In this document: positions 8,414-9,781 of the stretch, piece by piece
How positions within the stretch are numbered: the first letter of the stretch is position 1
Layout of the letters: every line of letters begins with the position of its first letter
From: Desulfocapsa sp.
GTDB lineage: Bacteria > Desulfobacterota > Desulfobulbia > Desulfobulbales > Desulfocapsaceae
Assembly (NCBI GenBank): GCA_029942265.1
Contig: JAOZTO010000014.1
Span: 4,687-14,467, forward strand
DNA: 9,781 bases
Direction: 5' to 3'
Notes under the pieces: generated by a model
The model's database searches: none
Seen by the model: the letters and a program-made list of their open reading frames with translations, nothing else
What the model was told of the DNA's origin: nothing
Program-made: the position numbers and the translations under genes

Positions 8414-8553
8414 ATATCCTGTTTCCTTAAAAAAATACCGTAGAATCAATCACAGCCGTAAAAGCCGCAAAAGTTAGAAAGACCCTACGGTTTCATAAGT
8501 TTCATTATCCGGAGAGCCTTTCTGTAATTTACCAAAACCCCAGCAATCTCTCC
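8414..8553 (-). promoter_or_regulatory. Candidate structured 5' leader/attenuator of the cooC-acs operon
   Basis: If transcription starts near 8553, the leader is about 140 nt. It contains two inverted repeats. The first is GGAGAG/CTCTCC (8553-8548 with 8516-8511), enclosing 31 nt. The second is CTACGGT/ACCGTAG (8491-8485 with 8443-8437), a perfect 7-bp pair enclosing 41 nt. The second is followed on the transcribed strand by A and then seven T (8435-8429), which run straight into the AAGGA ribosome-binding site. This arrangement resembles a regulated intrinsic terminator or a ribosome-site sequestering element. I found no match to cobalamin, THF, SAM or c-di-GMP riboswitch signatures by eye. 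It is inferred from pairing alone. Confidence 0.35.
8429..8491 (-). terminator. Terminator-like hairpin with T-run just upstream of cooC
   Basis: A 7-bp perfect stem (8485-8491 with 8437-8443) is followed by seven T on the minus strand. The long loop (41 nt) makes it weaker than a classic terminator unless the loop folds internally. It lies before a gene rather than after one, so if real it would act as an attenuator for cooC. It could also terminate read-through from the DUF3786 gene. Confidence 0.35.
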
Positions 8554-8559
8554 ACTACG

Positions 8560-8586
8560 TATATACCCAAAAGTAGCATTTAGCAA
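8560..8586 (-). promoter_or_regulatory. Possible sigma-70-type promoter for cooC
   Basis: On the minus strand TTGCTA (8586-8581) and TATATA (8565-8560) are 15 nt apart, a little short of the ideal 17. The predicted start would be about 8553, exactly at the first leader hairpin. The region is AT-rich, so chance matches are likely. Confidence 0.25.
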
Positions 8587-8678
8587 CTGAAAAATACAAT
8601 TATTTAACTGGATTGTAAGTATTTACGCTTATCCTACTACAAATTACAGTTTAGGGGAGTTCAGACAACTAATCCATT

Positions 8679-8723
8679 GTGGAAAATACTTAAAGTGGAA
8701 AATACTTAGCCGGAAAACACGTA
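8679..8723. repeat. Direct repeats (14 bp, 16-bp period) upstream of the operon
   Basis: GTGGAAAATACTTA occurs perfectly at 8679-8692 and 8695-8708. A third, degenerate unit (GGAAAACACGTA, 8712-8723, 10 of 12 bases) follows. The core AAATACTTA also appears in inverted orientation within 8616-8625. The repeats lie about 130 bp upstream of the possible promoter and just downstream of the DUF3786 gene, so they may be operator-like sites. No coding frame covers them. Confidence 0.6.
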
Positions 8724-8791
8724 TTTTTGCTTTTTCATCCGTTTAACAGCATAAAATCGCCATTTTTATTCCTACAAAACCCGCTCCAACA

Positions 8792-9400
8792 CTATGAAAC
8801 AGCCGAAATGAGGGATTTTACCGTGATATCCACCGCCGCCAGCAACGCGTCCAGCGGAAGATGCGAGGTTGCTGACTGATCGAAAAGGATCGAACCCCTG
8901 GCAGGAAATTCGTCATCGGCTCCCCAAACGACGAAAGTAACCGGTAAACGGTCAAATACCCTAACCTCCACAGAAGCATCGCCAAATGACGCCTTCTTAG
9001 CATTCATCCCATTTGTCGCTGAATAGATCAAGTCAGGATTGTATCCAAAAACGTCCTCCAGCTTTGCCGTAGGGATCACGTGCGGACCCCGAAAAAAGAA
9101 TTCCCCGGACTCGAGCTTATCGCCGGTGACAAGCCTTTTAGACAATGGCACTTTGACTGATTTGATCAGATACGCCAGAATGCACAGCTGCTCCATAAAA
9201 CCTGCCCCAACAGGCTCGCCATCCTCTGATCCTATGAAAATTTGTTTCTCACCAATATCTACCGTGTACTCAATGCCCATAAATTTCACACAATATTGAT
9301 TCAAATCTTTCAAATACCCACATTTTACTCGTTTAGCGGTCCCCTGCGGATCGAGTTGTAATAACTGTTCCCAAAGCTTTTCGTGCACCGTAATCTCCAT
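8792..9400 (-). CDS. DUF3786 domain protein of unknown function
   Basis: A 202-aa soluble protein with no signal peptide or membrane segment. It resembles the DUF3786 family over most of its length. The C-terminal third is most characteristic: an LEDVFGYNPDLIYSA segment (about 115-130), then FDRLPVTFVVW (149-159) and EFPARGSILFDQSA (163-176). Three cysteines (C27, C37, C73) are present, but they form no standard metal motif. DUF3786 proteins occur mainly in anaerobes, and their role is not established. The ATG at 9400 has no good Shine-Dalgarno sequence; the upstream stretch is A/T-rich. It is separated from cooC by about 380 nt and probably belongs to a different transcript, though it reads in the same direction. 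A link to corrinoid or CODH biology is suggested only by its position. Confidence 0.8.
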   Translation of the reverse strand: MEITVHEKLWEQLLQLDPQGTAKRVKCGYLKDLNQYCVKFMGIEYTVDIGEKQIFIGSEDGEPVGAGFMEQLCILAYLIKSVKVPLSKRLVTGDKLESGEFFFRGPHVIPTAKLEDVFGYNPDLIYSATNGMNAKKASFGDASVEVRVFDRLPVTFVVWGADDEFPARGSILFDQSATSHLPLDALLAAVDITVKSLISAVS

Positions 9401-9471
9401 TCAAAAAAACTTACAATATCTACTCGCATAAAACTATACGATTTATGCTTAGCCTGATCTTTTTTCCCACA

Positions 9472-9603
9472 TCATCTCAGCTTTAACTGGCGATACTTAT
9501 TCCTTCTATGCGCGACCCTGTCCGGGTTCTCCGTACGTACCTTTTCTTCATACGCTGCAAAGTTACCCTGGAACCACTGCGTCTTGCCGTCACCTGCACT
9601 TAG
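9472..9603 (-). pseudogene. ettA: Truncated 3' end of an EttA-type ABC-F gene
   Basis: About 40 codons ending at the TGA at 9472 match the C-terminal tail of ABC-F translation factors of the EttA type. The features are GDGKTQWFQGNFAAYEE, equivalent to the family's GDSxxxWFxGNFxxYE, and a basic tail with RNKYRQL near the end, equivalent to RIKYRKL. EttA is a ribosome-associated ATPase of about 555 aa; all of the ABC domains are missing here. Upstream of codon GGT at 9594 the resemblance stops within two or three codons, next to a palindrome at 9604. The frame continues open to about 9700, but the extra residues (for example QQGIKPARRAL) are unlike EttA. The best reading is a remnant cut by insertion or rearrangement. 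A TTG at 9657 could start a 61-aa peptide, but nothing supports its translation. Confidence 0.65.
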
Positions 9604-9616
9604 CGCCCTTCGGGCG
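9604..9616. repeat. GC-rich palindrome at the ettA break point
   Basis: CGCCC-TTC-GGGCG is a perfect 5-bp inverted repeat with a 3-nt loop. It lies immediately where similarity to EttA ends, and is very similar in form to the palindrome at 9735-9747. The two may mark the ends or internal arms of a small inserted repeat element. There is no T-run strong enough to call it a terminator. Confidence 0.55.
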
Positions 9617-9620
9617 GGTT

Positions 9621-9776
9621 TTATTCCTTGCTGTATTTCATCGTTTCCTGGTGACAAGCAAGGCAGTGCAGAACAGGCATAAACCCATCGTAATAATACC
9701 CGTTAAACTTGGCTGAACCTATTTCTGAACATAATGCCCTTTGGGCAATAAAAGCAAAACCTATCTCCGTATCAAC
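9621..9776 (-). other. Short open frame with a CxxCH heme-binding-type motif
   Basis: Between two stop codons there are 51 sense codons that end in MPVLHCLACHQETMKYSKE. CLACH fits the c-type heme attachment motif CxxCH. The only ATG in frame is at 9680, which would leave 19 residues and no signal peptide, so it is not a functional cytochrome as it stands. It may be the decayed end of a cytochrome-like gene or simply a chance motif in a dispersed repeat; another frame over the same DNA is also open for some distance. Confidence 0.2.
9735..9747. repeat. GC-rich palindrome, sister of the one at 9604
   Basis: TGCCC-TTT-GGGCA is a 5-bp perfect inverted repeat. It shares the GCCC-TT-N-GGGC core with the palindrome about 130 bp away. 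On its own it is short enough to occur by chance; the paired occurrence at the edge of a broken gene is what makes it notable. Confidence 0.5.
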
Positions 9777-9781
9777 TTATG

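Noticed and set aside
8414..8791. Cobalamin riboswitch or CooA operator upstream of the operon
   Set aside because: These were considered because of the corrinoid and CO content of the operon. No B12-box-like sequence and no TGTCA-N6-type CooA palindrome could be found by eye.
9472..9657. Independent 61-aa gene starting at TTG
   Set aside because: The last 40 residues are an EttA C-terminal tail and the rest is unrelated sequence past a palindrome; there is no ribosome-binding site. A broken gene end explains it better.

Overview
The window is one arm of an anaerobic bacterial carbon-fixation locus: the carbonyl branch of the Wood-Ljungdahl (reductive acetyl-CoA) pathway. All recognisable genes lie on the minus strand and read from high to low coordinates: cooC (maturation ATPase), acsA/cooS (Ni-Fe-S CO dehydrogenase), acsB (acetyl-CoA synthase), acsC (large subunit of the corrinoid Fe-S protein, CoFeSP) and acsV/RACo (ATP-dependent reactivator of the corrinoid protein). 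acsC and acsV overlap by one base (TAATG). acsA, acsB and acsC are separated by only 37-60 nt, and cooC is set apart by a 137-nt spacer. A further short open frame begins 14 nt after acsV and runs off the left edge. acsD (small CoFeSP subunit) and acsE (methyltransferase) are not present in the window.

The proteins form one functional set. CooC inserts nickel. AcsA reduces CO2 to CO and passes it to AcsB, where CO, CoA and a methyl group carried by AcsC combine to form acetyl-CoA. AcsV rescues the corrinoid of AcsC when it is oxidised to Co(II). The metal-ligand cysteines can be read directly. The AcsB A-cluster cysteines (504, 507, 516, 526, 593, 595) have the same spacing as in the Moorella enzyme, and AcsB keeps the long N-terminal domain that archaeal CdhC lacks, so this is a bacterial-type system. 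The host is a strict anaerobe (acetogen, sulfate reducer, or a planctomycete, omnitroph or chloroflexi-type lineage). The sequence alone does not settle which.

Upstream of cooC lie about 380 nt of AT-rich non-coding DNA. It contains a perfect 14-bp direct repeat at 16-bp period, a possible promoter, and a possible 5' leader with two hairpins. The second hairpin ends in a seven-T run that abuts the cooC ribosome-binding site, so it is a candidate attenuator. Upstream of this is a DUF3786 gene of unknown function. The right edge is rearranged-looking DNA: about 40 codons that match the C-terminus of the ABC-F protein EttA are cut off at a small GC-rich palindrome. Beyond the palindrome is a short open frame with a CxxCH heme-type motif and a second, near-identical palindrome. 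A heptanucleotide tandem repeat overlaps the cooC stop codon.
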